Shown: in pieces, positions 1 through 8,707 of the stretch
Position numbering within the stretch: the first letter of the stretch is position 1
How the letters are laid out: each line of letters opens with the position of its first letter
From: Xylophilus sp.
Lineage (GTDB): Bacteria > Pseudomonadota > Gammaproteobacteria > Burkholderiales > Burkholderiaceae_C
Direction of reading: 5' to 3'
NCBI GenBank assembly: GCA_009914555.1
Contig: WNDY01000027.1
Location: forward strand, 1 to 56,744
DNA: 56,744 bases
Position numbers and translations under genes: made by a program
Notes under the pieces: generated by a model
Databases searched by the model: none
The model's input: only the letters and a program-made list of their open reading frames with translations
What the model was told of the DNA's origin: nothing

Positions 1-227
1 CTTTCGGCCACCTGACGACGGCTTACGCCCAGCCTGCGTGCTAGTCGCGGCGATCCTTCGCGGCCCTTGCGCAGAGTGAAGGTCTGTTCCACTTGCACAT
101 CCAGCGCCGTCCGAGCCTGGGTCCGTTGGGACGGCATACGCTTGCGCCAAGCATAGTAGCCGCTTGGAGACACCGACAGCACTCGGCACATCAGACGCAC
201 CCTGAATGTGCCTTCGTGCGCTTTCAT
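1..227 (-). CDS. IS3-family transposase OrfB, N-terminal part
   Basis: This is the start of the catalytic DDE subunit. The visible part reads MKAHEGTFRVRLMCRVL and then SPSGYYAWRKR, the helix-turn-helix and HTH_21-like start of IS3 OrfB proteins. The catalytic core lies outside the window. It is normally made as an OrfAB fusion by -1 frameshifting: the orfB frame is open back through the A7G site at 271-278. The ATG at 227 is only the first in-frame methionine. Family assignment is firm. Activity cannot be judged from this fragment. Confidence 0.8.
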   Translation of the reverse strand, partial: MKAHEGTFRVRLMCRVLSVSPSGYYAWRKRMPSQRTQARTALDVQVEQTFTLRKGREGSPRLARRLGVSRRQVAE

Positions 228-238
228 CGTTGCGTACT

Positions 239-532
239 TCACTTGGGCTGTTTGGCGAAGTACGCCGCCGCTTTTTTTAGGAAAGCGTTCTCCTCCTCCA
301 GCCGCGCCACTTCACGTTTGAGCCGTGCATGTTCGGCCAACTCCAAGCGTTGTGCCTGATCGTCCTGGTCGTGCCGCCGCGCCTGGGCGCGCCAACTGTA
401 CAGCTGGGCAGGCTGCAACCCCAGATCACGAGCCACCGTGGTTACCCCTTCTGTGGCCGCTCGCAACAGTGCCTGCTGCCTGAACTCCAGGCTGAACTCC
501 TGCCCCTTTCTGCTTGCCTTGCTCTTGGTCAT
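239..532 (-). CDS. IS3-family transposase OrfA
   Basis: This 97-residue protein is the DNA-binding subunit of the element. Residues about 10-60 form the HTH_8-type helix-turn-helix (EFSLEFRQQALLRAATEG, then LGLQPAQLYSWR). Residues 65-92 form a leucine-zipper-like coiled coil (LAEHARLKREVARLEEENAFL). A strong ribosome site (AGGAGG) precedes the ATG. It differs from the copy at the right end by residue 7 (Ser here, Gly there) over the shared part, so the two copies are recent duplicates. Confidence 0.9.
   Translation of the reverse strand: MTKSKASRKGQEFSLEFRQQALLRAATEGVTTVARDLGLQPAQLYSWRAQARRHDQDDQAQRLELAEHARLKREVARLEEENAFLKKAAAYFAKQPK
271..278 (-). other. Programmed -1 frameshift slippery site (A7G)
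   Basis: On the minus strand the end of orfA contains AAAAAAAG. Slipping back one base here joins the orfA frame to the open orfB frame (continuing SGGVLRQTAQVKYATMKAHEG). This is the standard IS3 mechanism for producing the OrfAB transposase. Confidence 0.75.
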
Positions 533-593
533 CGTCCACCTCCTATTGCGATAGTTAATCGCTTATAGGGGTGTCCGTGAAACGGGGGCAAGA

Positions 594-2627
594 TCAGATC
601 CCGCAAAGCCTGGCTTGCATGCCATCCGCCGAGTTTCCCGCTACAAGCAAGCGCTCCCCGAGGGCGATTTCTTGGAAAGGTGCGGTGCGCCGTGGGATGC
701 GCACCAGCCACCCCGAGGCGAAGAGAACTCTCTGGACCATCCAGGCCGGCAGGCCGGCTGCCCGGGCAGCAGATCCGACGCGTTCTTTAATTTCCTCAAA
801 TGGCAAGGTGGCCCGCTGCTGGAAGCGAGTAAGGAGCGCCTCGCTGAGCCATCTGAATACTTGCCGTCCCTGCTCCTCTATGCCTGCCATCGAAGGTGGT
901 AAAAAGTCCAGCTCACAGCTGCGGCTCACAAGCTCTTCGGGCGAAAAGCGTGCGCGGTAGGCTTCGGGACGCGAGGACTCCAGGCCGCCGAGCACAGCGC
1001 CATGGGCATCGCAGAGCCAGGCCTGTGGATCGGGCAGCAATTTCGGGGGAGCAGCAGGTGCGGCTGGAAGCACGGAAATTTTGACCATAGCACCGGCAGA
1101 ACCGGGCGCTCCGGCCAAGCGGTAGTCGCATGACGCGGTCACCGCCAACGTCGACAGATCAGCCGGTGGAATCCGGAAGCCTTCCCCATGCGCCTCTAGT
1201 TCGCCTCCCGCTATTGTTCGCCCGTTTGCGCCCACAAGCTCATATGACCCCCCGGTAGCACCTCGCAGCCGTACTTCCGGGCTAGCAGCTGGGTTTAGCA
1301 GGATCGCATCACCATACCGCGCGGCTTCAGCTATGCGCAGCCTGTCCGGCTGCCACCCCGGCATCAGAAAAGCCTGGGCGGAAGGAAGAAGCTCAAATGC
1401 GAGACGCTCAAGGCTAGCCCGGCTAATCCTTGGAATGAACAACGCGCTCCATCTGCCGGAACCCGTATCTGGCGCCCGCACAACGAGTCCCAGGTGGTGT
1501 GCGATAGCCTCGATAGGCCCCATCCGGGAGCGCAGCGCAATCAGCGCAACTGGCCCATCATCGTGATAGTCTCCATCGGAGCTCAAGCGGCCAAACCTAT
1601 CGGAGAACAGCGGTAGGCAGCCTGCGCTTAGGGCACGCGACATCTGCAGCCGGGAAAAGTGGTTGTCTCTTGCTCCTAGCGAAATCAGTGGGCTTATTGA
1701 TGCATCGAAGCCGTTCGTGCGCCAAATGTATGTATAGGGGCCCCGCGGGTGTTGGAGAGGGATAGCGCCCGACAAAGCCGCTGTGCGCGCTCCCCGGGAA
1801 TCTGCCAGAACGGCAAGCTCCGGGGCCAAGGGGTCGGCAATGTCCAACTCTAAGCAGAAACGGCCGCTTGAATCGCTGGCCTTCTTCTCCAATGCAATAC
1901 CAATGTCGCGCAGCGCTCCCCACAGGGGGCTATTGAAAGCATCTTCATTCTGCCCATTCGCGACAAGCTCATGGAATAGCAAAGCTTCTTCGCGGAACGG
2001 TTGGCTGAAATCGTTCAGGCTCGCAAATATGGCGTGCTCTGCGGCCCGAAATGCAGAGGCGCTGCTGATGCCGGTCTCCGCCACAAGCTGCCGCAGGCGC
2101 TTTTCATCGGCGAAAGTGGGGAAGGCAAGGCGCTTGGAATATCCGATGCGGCTTTCATTGCGGGGATCCGGAAGGATGAGCTTTCGGCAATCCCCTAGTG
2201 CTTTGCCGCGCCGCTCACACCAGCGCGCGAACTCCTGCCACATCCTGGGCAGTTCGACAAAGTCGAAAGAGGCGAGCTCCTCCATCCCGAGCATCGCTGC
2301 AAAACGGCGGCGCAACAGCCCCTCCCCGCTAGTGCTGTCGTCTCCGCTGGCAGCCAGGAGAGTTAGGTAGAGCGCAGCGAAACTGTGGGAAATCGCTGTG
2401 GCTTGGGTCAACGATATTGATGTCCGGCGGTAGAGCTGGCGGATATCTGAGGCATCTCGGCCAAAGGCTGCGATGAACTGCCGTTTTGCCGCTTCTAGTC
2501 CGGCCACGCCGGAGATCTTCTCCAGCAGCTGCCCTGTTGCATCCATACGGCACACACTCGTACCTGCCCTCTCAGGCTCTAGGAATATGGCCTTTACCAA
2601 AGCCTCGTTCCATTCTGAAAGCCGCAT
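594..2627 (-). pseudogene. Large unrecognised protein, C-terminus cut off by the IS (defence-like context)
   Basis: This open frame of 677 residues starts at an ATG (2627) with GGAG eight bases upstream. An alternative start ten codons further out at 2657 lacks a ribosome site. The frame ends at the TGA formed by the first three bases of the IS, so the protein is truncated and its natural C-terminus is lost. No catalytic motif is evident. The N-terminus (LSEWNEALVKAIFLEPERAG) recalls my memory of large unknown proteins found next to helicases in phage-defence islands, such as Druantia type III DruH. That is a weak resemblance and not an assignment. Its codon usage and lower GC fit the surrounding island. 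Partner genes would lie beyond the IS, outside the window. Confidence 0.6.
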
Positions 2628-2689
2628 ACAACAGACTCCGTTCGTGACACCGTCCATTGTGTATCAATAAGAAACCCGCCTACGAGATT

Positions 2690-2930
2690 GGCGCGTGGGC
2701 GGTCATCTGCTCGAGGCCGCTAGCGACAGCTTTGTGCTGCCCGAGAATCGGGCTAGAGGATGACTGGCCGGCTTGGCGCTACGACTTGCGTGCGCTGACC
2801 AAGCCCCTGACCGAGGTCAGCCGCGCCCAAGGCATGCTGCTCGGGCGTCTCGCCGACGCGGGGCTGGAGGGCGATACCGCTACCCCGAGGGATCGTTGGC
2901 GACTGCCGGCTCGCGCCTATGCCAGATCCT
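2690..2930 (+). pseudogene. Remnant of a Fic-family protein N-terminal region (DUF4172-like)
   Basis: One frame contains DWPAWRYDLRALTKPL followed by EVSRAQGMLLGRLADAG. This matches the pattern of the small domain at the start of many Fic proteins (PxFRWD, then LxEVxxAQGxLLGRM). Upstream residues continue only if the frame is changed, and there is no catalytic HPFx(D/E)GNGR motif or credible start. The fragment runs into the 3' end of the acetyltransferase gene on the other strand. I treat it as a decayed piece of a toxin-type gene. The family call rests on one short stretch. Confidence 0.4.
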
Positions 2931-3426
2931 TGACTGGTGCCAGCGGGAGGAAAAGTGTTCTTTGGGCGCTTGGCATGGCAATGAATCCATGGTGCCGATA
3001 GAAGGATGCTGCGGCATCATCCTTCGCATCCACGACAAGGGCATAGGCAGCGATCTCCGCGCGGGCTGCCCGGCCCAACGCGTCGGCCAGCAGGGCTGCG
3101 CCCAGGCCCGCGCCCTTGAACGTCTTTGCGACAGCCAGCCTTCCCATCCGAACGACAGGCACGGATGGATAGCGCGGCAGTTTCTTTCCGGTGGCCGCCG
3201 GCAGGTCATGGAGCAGTACGCTGGACGATGCCAAGGTGTAGTAGCCCGCGATCCGCTGTGCATCGTCGCTGGTCACCGCCACGAAGCACGCGGTGACGCG
3301 GCGGCGGATGTCCTGGGTAGCCTGCTGCTGGAGGTAGCGGTTCAGTTCCGCAGAATCGCTATCGAAGCTGGCGCGGTCATGTGATGCATCCAGCAATGCC
3401 ACATGAAACGGAACTGCCTTGCTCAT
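2917..3426 (-). CDS. GNAT acetyltransferase toxin (TacT/AtaT-like)
   Basis: This protein of 169 residues has the length and layout of GNAT toxins that acetylate charged tRNA. The start has the typical F-DSDSAELNRYLQQQA helix. The middle has RMGRLAV followed by the acetyl-CoA loop KGAGLGAALLADAL, and the end has the ASFYRHHGF motif with the conserved tyrosine. It overlaps the upstream DUF1778 antitoxin by four bases (ATGA), the usual arrangement for this class. Toxicity and the tRNA target are inferred from family and context only. Confidence 0.88.
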   Translation of the reverse strand: MSKAVPFHVALLDASHDRASFDSDSAELNRYLQQQATQDIRRRVTACFVAVTSDDAQRIAGYYTLASSSVLLHDLPAATGKKLPRYPSVPVVRMGRLAVAKTFKGAGLGAALLADALGRAARAEIAAYALVVDAKDDAAASFYRHHGFIAMPSAQRTLFLPLAPVKDLA

Positions 3427-3701
3427 TCAGAGCGCAGCAGCTTGCGACGGTGGGTAAATGCACGCTTGAGGGCCGGCGAGGCCTTGGGAGGAGAAAGCAG
3501 CGCCTGGGCGAAGCATTCCTGGTCTGCCAGCGACAGTCGGATCATTTCGGCTTGGGCGATGGCGTTCTGCGCGGCATCCTGCACCGCAGCAACCACGAAG
3601 TCGGTCATGGTGCGTCCCTGCAGTTCGGACGCGCGCTTGAGCATCGCATGCAGGTCAGTGCTGATGCGGGCTTCCAGGCGGGCAGTGGCGGGGGATGTCA
3701 A
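3423..3701 (-). CDS. DUF1778-family antitoxin (TacA-like)
   Basis: The 92-residue product has an N-terminal ribbon-helix-helix (TARLEARISTDLHAMLKRASELQGRTMTDF) followed by a helical tail that would bind the acetyltransferase. I chose the TTG at 3701 as start. It has AGGAG seven bases upstream, gives the usual family length, and begins right before the conserved RHH strand. The frame is open further upstream, but that part looks non-coding. The gene is translationally coupled to the toxin. Such pairs normally repress their own promoter through the RHH domain. Confidence 0.85.
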   Translation of the reverse strand: MTSPATARLEARISTDLHAMLKRASELQGRTMTDFVVAAVQDAAQNAIAQAEMIRLSLADQECFAQALLSPPKASPALKRAFTHRRKLLRSE

Positions 3702-3784
3702 GGCGGTGCTCCTCTCAGATGGAGAGGCGATTGTACGGCAGATTGCCGGATTCAATCTGGCTATGCAGATGATGACCGACGAGC

Positions 3785-4110
3785 AGCAAGGGGCGATGCA
3801 ACCCGCCACGGTTTCATCCGATCAGAGCGCCACACCACTCCCGCCTCTTGCTGGACTTTCTTCTCTCTGAACTCGTCAATATAGTCGGCTCATGTCTGCA
3901 TCATCACGCGCCGTTCGGAAATGAACTCCGTGCGGTTGTAAGCCCGGCCCAGGCTGTCCTTCACGGTATGTGCGAGTTGTGCCTCGATGACGGTTTCCAG
4001 GATGTTGAGACGCTCCGCCAGCATCGTTCGCGCCGTGGCCCGGAATCCGTGCGTGCCCCGTTACTTCGTCAGCGGGGAAGCCCATCGCGCGCAGCGCGGC
4101 ATTCATGTCA
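3785..4110 (-). pseudogene. Tyrosine-recombinase (phage integrase) C-terminal remnant
   Basis: Reading the minus strand and correcting one frameshift near 4055 gives ALRAMGFPADEVTGH followed by GFRATARTMLAERLN, then EAQLAHTVKDSLGRAYNRTEF and ERRVMMQT. These are the HxxR, H and tyrosine boxes of P4-type island integrases. After MMQT a tryptophan codon has become TGA, and the frame continues with ADYIDEF. The catalytic domain start and the N-terminus are missing. The piece marks this segment as a former mobile island and is not functional. Confidence 0.85.
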
Positions 4111-4132
4111 TCAGTGTCGTCAGGACTTGCCC

Positions 4133-4423
4133 ATGAAGCCAGCCATCCTTCCTCAAGTGCGCGTCGACCCTGAACTGCGTGCGAACCTGGAGTCCATGCT
4201 CCGCAAAGGCGAGACGTTGTCTGAGTTCATCGAAGACACGGTGCGCAGCGCTGTGGAGTACCGGCGCACACAAGCCGAGTTCTATGCCCGGGGCGAGGCT
4301 GCATGGCAAGAGTACTCGCGCACGGGCGTGGCTCATTCTGCTGATCAGGTCATCGGTGAGATGCGCGAGCGTCTCAAGATCAAGCGCCAGCAGTTGGGTA
4401 TTCCGCCAGCGAAGGCGCGATGA
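4133..4423 (+). CDS. Antitoxin, YlcI/YnfO-like, of a RelE/ParE module
   Basis: This small protein of 96 residues starts at an ATG with AGGA seven bases upstream. The first half (PQVRVDPELRANLESMLRKGETLSEFIEDTV) is a ribbon-helix-helix type start. The second half is a charged helix (RRTQAEFYARGEAAWQEYSR) of the kind that wraps a RelE-type toxin. The toxin gene follows with an ATGA overlap but is frameshifted. The antitoxin is therefore probably an orphan or nearly so. Confidence 0.75.
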   Translation: MKPAILPQVRVDPELRANLESMLRKGETLSEFIEDTVRSAVEYRRTQAEFYARGEAAWQEYSRTGVAHSADQVIGEMRERLKIKRQQLGIPPAKAR

Positions 4424-4723
4424 GCTTTTGCCCCGCGAGCAAAAGCGGACCTCAGGCTCTTTCAGTACCTGCTCGACTGCGCCGAAACGGTCGAGGATCT
4501 GGATGTGGCGGAGCGGGCGATTGCGGCCACCGAGATCGCCGCTCAGGTGCACCTGTCCAGGACGCCATTCATCTATCGCAAGGCAGCGCATAACGATGGG
4601 CTGCGTCGTGAACTGGTCGTTCCATTCGGTGCCAGCGCCTACGTCCTTCTCTATGAGATCGCCGGTCCCGCAAAGGTCGTAGTGCTGGCCGTCAGGCATC
4701 AGTTGGAGCAGGACTATCACTAG
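4420..4723 (+). pseudogene. RelE/ParE-family toxin, frameshifted near its start
   Basis: The C-terminal 95 or so residues are well preserved (DLRLFQYLLDCAETVEDL, RTPFIYRKAAHNDGLRREL, LYEIAGPAKVVVLAVRHQLE), the typical end of a RelE/ParE toxin. The ATG at 4420 overlaps the antitoxin stop as expected but is one frame off from this coding stretch, and no ATG lies in frame before it (a GTG does at 4507). A single-base deletion within the first dozen codons explains it. Unless the ribosome shifts frame or restarts late, the toxin is inactive. Confidence 0.75.
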
Positions 4724-4910
4724 CGGCGATGAAGGGAATTCCCAAGCCGCGTGCGCTGCGCTTTTTCGTCGGCACGTTGCGGTAGACCGTGATGCGTGCA
4801 GCGCGTATCCTGTCGCAATTCCGCGTACAAGACGCGCCCCAACTCCAGCCTCTAAAATAGCTTTCCGAGAGGCTTTCCCCAGATTGTTCCCTCGGCTAGC
4901 TATCAATTTT
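4724..4910. other. Gap between toxin remnant and truncated yebC; no gene seen
   Basis: This 187-base stretch is lower in GC than the chromosome to its right. I see no complete ORF, tRNA or convincing promoter. It probably contains the junction where the island meets the old chromosome, because yebC loses homology to its family just to the right. Confidence 0.5.
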
Positions 4911-5336
4911 TCAAGAGGCTGCCCTCATGCTGGATGACCAATTTTTTGGGATTGGGTCCCAGGCGACCGAGCCCGAGGTGCTCAGCTGGCCCTTGCGGAA
5001 CAGCACGCGCATCTCGGGCGCGGTGCGGTTGAGGTTGTCGGTCAGGCACTCGACCATCACCGGCACCTGGTGCGGGCCGTAGCCTTCGTACACCACGCGC
5101 TCGAAGTGAACCGCCTCGCCGGTCAGCCCCGCCCCCTTCTTGATGGCGCGCTCCAGCGTGTCCTTGGGCATCGAGACCTTGCGGGCCTGCTCCAGCACCA
5201 GGCGCAGCCGGGCGTTGGAGGCCGGGTCGGCGCCGCTGCGCGCGGCGACCATGATTTCCTTGGCGAGCTTGCCGAACAGCTTGCCGCGCGCGTCTGCCGC
5301 CGCGGCCTTGCCTTTGGCTTTCCATTGGGCGCCCAT
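4911..5336 (-). pseudogene. yebC: YebC/PmpR-family protein, C-terminal half missing
   Basis: Family members are about 240 residues, helping ribosomes through proline stretches or acting as transcription regulators. Here the first 127 residues match well ([64 protein letters not shown]). After that the frame runs into 14 unrelated residues and stops. Domains 2 and 3, which carry much of the family's acidic surface, are absent. The break lies next to the island, so loss probably came with island insertion or deletion. A complete copy may exist elsewhere in the genome. Confidence 0.82.
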
Positions 5337-5448
5337 GGGTGTATTCCTTGTGAGGTGACGACGGTAAGGCAGCCACGCGGCACGAAGGCGCAGCGGGCCG
5401 GGAGGCGGTGGTTATATATCTTCCGGCCGGCGCCGCGGCCGGTCGCCG

Positions 5449-6405
5449 TCAGGCCGGCTGTTCTGCCAGCAGCTGCGCGCGGGTCGGCAGGCCGTCGCAG
5501 TCGCCGGGGAACTGCACCACCCGGGCGCCAATCCGGTTGCCGCGCGCGGCGGCTTCGGCGGGGTCCAGGCCTTCGAGCAGGGCGCTGATGACGCCGACGG
5601 CAAAGCCGTCGCCCGCACCCACCGTGTCGACCACGCGGGCCACCGGCACGCCGGCCACGGTGCCGGATGCACCCGCAGCCGTGGCGTAGTAGGCGCCCTG
5701 CGGCCCGAGCTTGACGACGACCAGCCTGGCGCCGCGCTCTAGGTAGAAGCCGGCGATGCCTTCGGCGCTGGGGGCGCCGGTCAGCAGCCGGCCCTCGGCC
5801 AGGCCCGGCAGCACCCAGTCGCTTTCGGCGGCCAGGGCGTGGAGCGTGTCGCGCATCGTCCGTTCGTCCGGCCACAGGCGCGGCCGCAGGTTGGGGTCGA
5901 ACGACACGGTGCGGCCGGCCTGGCGCGCGGCGCGGGCCATAGTGAAGACCAGCTCGCGCAGCGATGCCGACACGCCGGGGCTGATGCCGGTCAGGTGCAG
6001 GTGCCGTGCATTGGCACAGGCACCGGCCGGCAGGTCGGCCAGCCCCAGGTGGCTGGCGGCCGAGCCCTTGCGGTAGTACTCGATCGCCGGGTCGCTGCCG
6101 TCGGTGGTCAGCGACTTGAGCATGAAGCCGGTGGGATGCTGGCCATCGGTGCGCACGTGGCGCGTGTCGATGCCCTCGGCCTCCATGCAGGCGCGCAGGT
6201 GCCGGCCGAAGCTGTCGTCGCCGAGGCGGCTGAGGTAGGCCGCCTTCAGGCCGAGCCGCGCCAGGCCCACGGCCACGTTCAGCTCGGCGCCGGCGGTGGC
6301 GCGGGCGAACGCGGGCACGGCCTCCAGCGGGCCGGGCTGCTGCGCGATCAGCAAGGCCATGGCCTCGCCGACGGTCAGCACATCGGGCGCGCCGGTCTCA
6401 GGCAT
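5449..6405 (-). CDS. kdgK: 2-keto-3-deoxygluconate kinase (PfkB family)
   Basis: This 318-residue sugar kinase phosphorylates 2-keto-3-deoxygluconate to KDPG, the last specific step of hexuronate breakdown before the aldolase. It shows the PfkB sugar-binding start (VGEAMALLIAQ, then ATAGAELNVAVGLARLG) and the ATP/anion-hole motif VDTVGAGDGFAVG with catalytic Asp near residue 260. Its start overlaps the upstream dehydrogenase by eight bases, so it is the last gene of the gntR-manD-dehydrogenase-kdgK operon. The specific substrate rests on this context. PfkB alone would only say sugar kinase. Confidence 0.88.
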   Translation of the reverse strand: MPETGAPDVLTVGEAMALLIAQQPGPLEAVPAFARATAGAELNVAVGLARLGLKAAYLSRLGDDSFGRHLRACMEAEGIDTRHVRTDGQHPTGFMLKSLTTDGSDPAIEYYRKGSAASHLGLADLPAGACANARHLHLTGISPGVSASLRELVFTMARAARQAGRTVSFDPNLRPRLWPDERTMRDTLHALAAESDWVLPGLAEGRLLTGAPSAEGIAGFYLERGARLVVVKLGPQGAYYATAAGASGTVAGVPVARVVDTVGAGDGFAVGVISALLEGLDPAEAAARGNRIGARVVQFPGDCDGLPTRAQLLAEQPA

Positions 6406-7444
6406 CGACGGCCTGGTCGAAGCCGAAGTCCAGCAGCACCTTGCAGCTGTAGCGCGGATTGCGCTCGGCCAGCTCGAAGGCTTCGTTCACGTTCCGGAAG
6501 TCGACCTGGTGCGTGATGATGTGCTGGGGCTGCACCAGGCCGCGGCTGATCCAGTCGATCACGGTCGGAAACATGGCGCAGTTCAGGCGCGAGGCATGCA
6601 GCGACAGCTCCTTCTTGGTCAGCTCCTGCTGCGGAATGGCCGACGGCGTGGGCGAGAAGCCCAGAATGCCGATGCGGCCGGCCGGCGCGGCGATGCGCAC
6701 GGCCTCTTCCAGGATGCTCGGGTGGCAGACGGCGTCGTAGATCAGCGTCGGGCCGCCGGTCACGCCGCGCGCCTTGAGCGCGTCCTCGATGGAAATGTCG
6801 GTCGTGTTGATGACCTCGTCCTCCTCGGCGCCGCAGGTGCGGGCCAGGGCCAGGCGTTCCTCCAGCCGGTCGGTGATGTAGGCCTTGATGCCGTAAACCT
6901 TCTTGAGCACCTGCAGCAGGTTCAGTCCGACCGGGCCGGCGCCGTAGATCAGCGCGATGTCTTCCTTGAGCACGCCGGTGCGGTGCGTCACGTTGGCCGC
7001 CACGGCGAAGGGCTCGATGATCGAGGCGCAGGTGGCGCTGACGTTGTCCGGGATGCGGTAGGCATTCTCGGCCGGGGCGCAGACGTACTGGCTGAAGCCG
7101 CCCTGGCGGTGCACGCCGAGCACGCTCAGGTTGCTGCAGACGTTGCGCCGGCCGATGCGGCAGGCGTGGCACTGGCCGCAGCTGACCACCGGGTCGACGC
7201 TGACGCGCTCGCCGATGCGGCTGGCCGGCACGCCTTCGCCGACCGCGTCAATGCGGCCAAAGAACTCGTGGCCGATCACGCGCGGGTAGGAGACGAAGGG
7301 GTTCTGGCCGTGGTAGATGTGCAGGTCGGAGCCGCAGATGCCGGCAAAGCGCACCCGCACACGCACCTCGCCAGCGGCGGGTTCGGGCATGGGAAGCTCG
7401 CGTACGGCGAGGCTGTTCGGTTCGTCGACGACGATACTCAGCAT
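6398..7444 (-). CDS. Zinc-dependent alcohol/polyol dehydrogenase (RspB/LgoD-like)
   Basis: This 348-residue medium-chain dehydrogenase has the catalytic zinc site (GICGSDLH, GHEFFGRI), four cysteines for the structural zinc (CGQCHACRIGRRNVC) and a Rossmann motif GAGPVG. The closest families I recognise are E. coli RspB and the L-galactonate/L-gulonate 5-dehydrogenases. Between manD and kdgK it most likely oxidises a sugar acid to a keto acid that enters the same pathway, for example L-gulonate to fructuronate. The exact substrate is inferred. It follows manD by 39 bases. Confidence 0.85.
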   Translation of the reverse strand: MLSIVVDEPNSLAVRELPMPEPAAGEVRVRVRFAGICGSDLHIYHGQNPFVSYPRVIGHEFFGRIDAVGEGVPASRIGERVSVDPVVSCGQCHACRIGRRNVCSNLSVLGVHRQGGFSQYVCAPAENAYRIPDNVSATCASIIEPFAVAANVTHRTGVLKEDIALIYGAGPVGLNLLQVLKKVYGIKAYITDRLEERLALARTCGAEEDEVINTTDISIEDALKARGVTGGPTLIYDAVCHPSILEEAVRIAAPAGRIGILGFSPTPSAIPQQELTKKELSLHASRLNCAMFPTVIDWISRGLVQPQHIITHQVDFRNVNEAFELAERNPRYSCKVLLDFGFDQAVDA

Positions 7445-7483
7445 GGGTCGGTTCTTTCGAGGGGGGCGGGGGAAGGGGGCGGA

Positions 7484-8692
7484 TCACCAGTTCCACATGG
7501 CGCCGTCGCGCAGTCGGGCGACGGGCAGGTAGGCGCGTTCGTAGGGGTACTTGGCGGCGAGTTCCTCGTCGATGTCCACGCCCAGGCCCGGCACCTCGTC
7601 CATCACCAGGTAGCCGTCTTCGTAGCGGTAGTTGTGCGGGAAGACCTCGTTGGTCAGGCCGTTGTGCGGCATCAGCTCCTGCACGCCGAAGTTGGGCACC
7701 CACAGGCCGAAGTTGACGGCGGCCGCCATGGTCACGGGCGACAGGTCGGTGGCGCCGTGGAAGCCGGTGCGCACGTTGTAGAGCGCGGCGAAGTCGGCGA
7801 TGCGGCGCAGGTGGGTGATGCCGCCGGCATGCACGATGGTCGAGCGGATGTAGTCGATCAGCTGCTCGCGGATCAGGTCCTTGCAGTCCCAGATCGAGTT
7901 GAAGATCTCGCCCACGGCCAGCGGGGTCGTGGTCTTCTCGCGGATGAGGCGGAAGCTCTCTTGGTTGTCGGCCGGCGTCGGGTCTTCCACCCAGAACAGG
8001 CGGTGCGGCTCCAGGTCCTGGCAGAGGCGGGCGGCCTCGATCGGCGTGAGGCGGTGGTGCGCGTCGTGCAGCAAATGCACGTCGTGGCCCACGGCGTCGC
8101 GCACCTTGCGGAACAGCTCGGGCGTGTGGCGCAGGTAGAGCGGCGTCTCCCAGCTCTCCTCGGGCGGCAGGCCCTTCTGGGCCGGCTCGTAGAAGCCCTT
8201 GGCCTGGCCCACACCGTAGACCTTGTCCATGCCGGGCACGCCCGACTGCACGCGGATGGCCTTGTAGCCTTCCTCCACGTGCTGGCGCACGGCATCGACG
8301 GCCTCTTCCTGGTCGCGGCCGTTGGCATGGCCGTAGACCATCACGCCGGCGCGGCTCTTGCCGCCCAGCAGGCGGTAGACCGGCATGTTGGCCAGCTTGC
8401 CGAGGACGTCCCACAGCGCCATGTCGATCGCCGCGATGGCGGTCATCGTCACCGGCCCGCGCCGCCAGTAGGCGCCGCGGTAGAGGTATTGCCAGATGTC
8501 CTCGATGTTGCGCGGGTCCTTGCCGACCAGGCAGGGGAAGACATGGTCTTCGAGGTAGCTGCGCACGGACAGCTCGCGTCCGTTGAGGGTGGCGTCGCCG
8601 AGGCCGTAGACGCCTTCGTCGGTGGTGATCTTCACCGTGACGAAGTTGCGGCCCGGGCAGGCGACGATGGTCTGGAGGCGTTCGATCTTCAA
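7484..8692 (-). CDS. manD: D-mannonate dehydratase, enolase superfamily (ManD/RspA)
   Basis: The product of 402 residues dehydrates D-mannonate to 2-keto-3-deoxygluconate. It has the enolase-superfamily layout: capping domain at the start, then metal ligands in [19 protein letters not shown] and VGEIFNS, and the ManD-type HxxG loops ([10 protein letters not shown]). Length is normal for the family. The start is a TTG at 8692, chosen because it gives the conserved MKIERL beginning; the ribosome site is weak. It lies 15 bases after gntR. This type replaces the unrelated UxuA dehydratase. Confidence 0.92.
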   Translation of the reverse strand: MKIERLQTIVACPGRNFVTVKITTDEGVYGLGDATLNGRELSVRSYLEDHVFPCLVGKDPRNIEDIWQYLYRGAYWRRGPVTMTAIAAIDMALWDVLGKLANMPVYRLLGGKSRAGVMVYGHANGRDQEEAVDAVRQHVEEGYKAIRVQSGVPGMDKVYGVGQAKGFYEPAQKGLPPEESWETPLYLRHTPELFRKVRDAVGHDVHLLHDAHHRLTPIEAARLCQDLEPHRLFWVEDPTPADNQESFRLIREKTTTPLAVGEIFNSIWDCKDLIREQLIDYIRSTIVHAGGITHLRRIADFAALYNVRTGFHGATDLSPVTMAAAVNFGLWVPNFGVQELMPHNGLTNEVFPHNYRYEDGYLVMDEVPGLGVDIDEELAAKYPYERAYLPVARLRDGAMWNW

Positions 8693-8707
8693 GGCTGTGG
8701 GGTCGAT

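Larger units (their letters stand above)
1..596 (-). mobile_element. IS3-family insertion sequence, left copy (partial)
   Basis: This is one end of an IS3-type element read on the minus strand. The terminal sequence starts TGATCTTGCCCCCG at 596 and matches the right-hand copy starting at 56429 as far as the two can be compared. Inside it are orfA, an A7G slippery site and the start of orfB, which is the usual IS3 order. The element runs off the window at base 1, so its far end and any target duplication cannot be seen. Its terminal TGA lies exactly where the neighbouring gene's reading frame ends. Confidence 0.9.
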
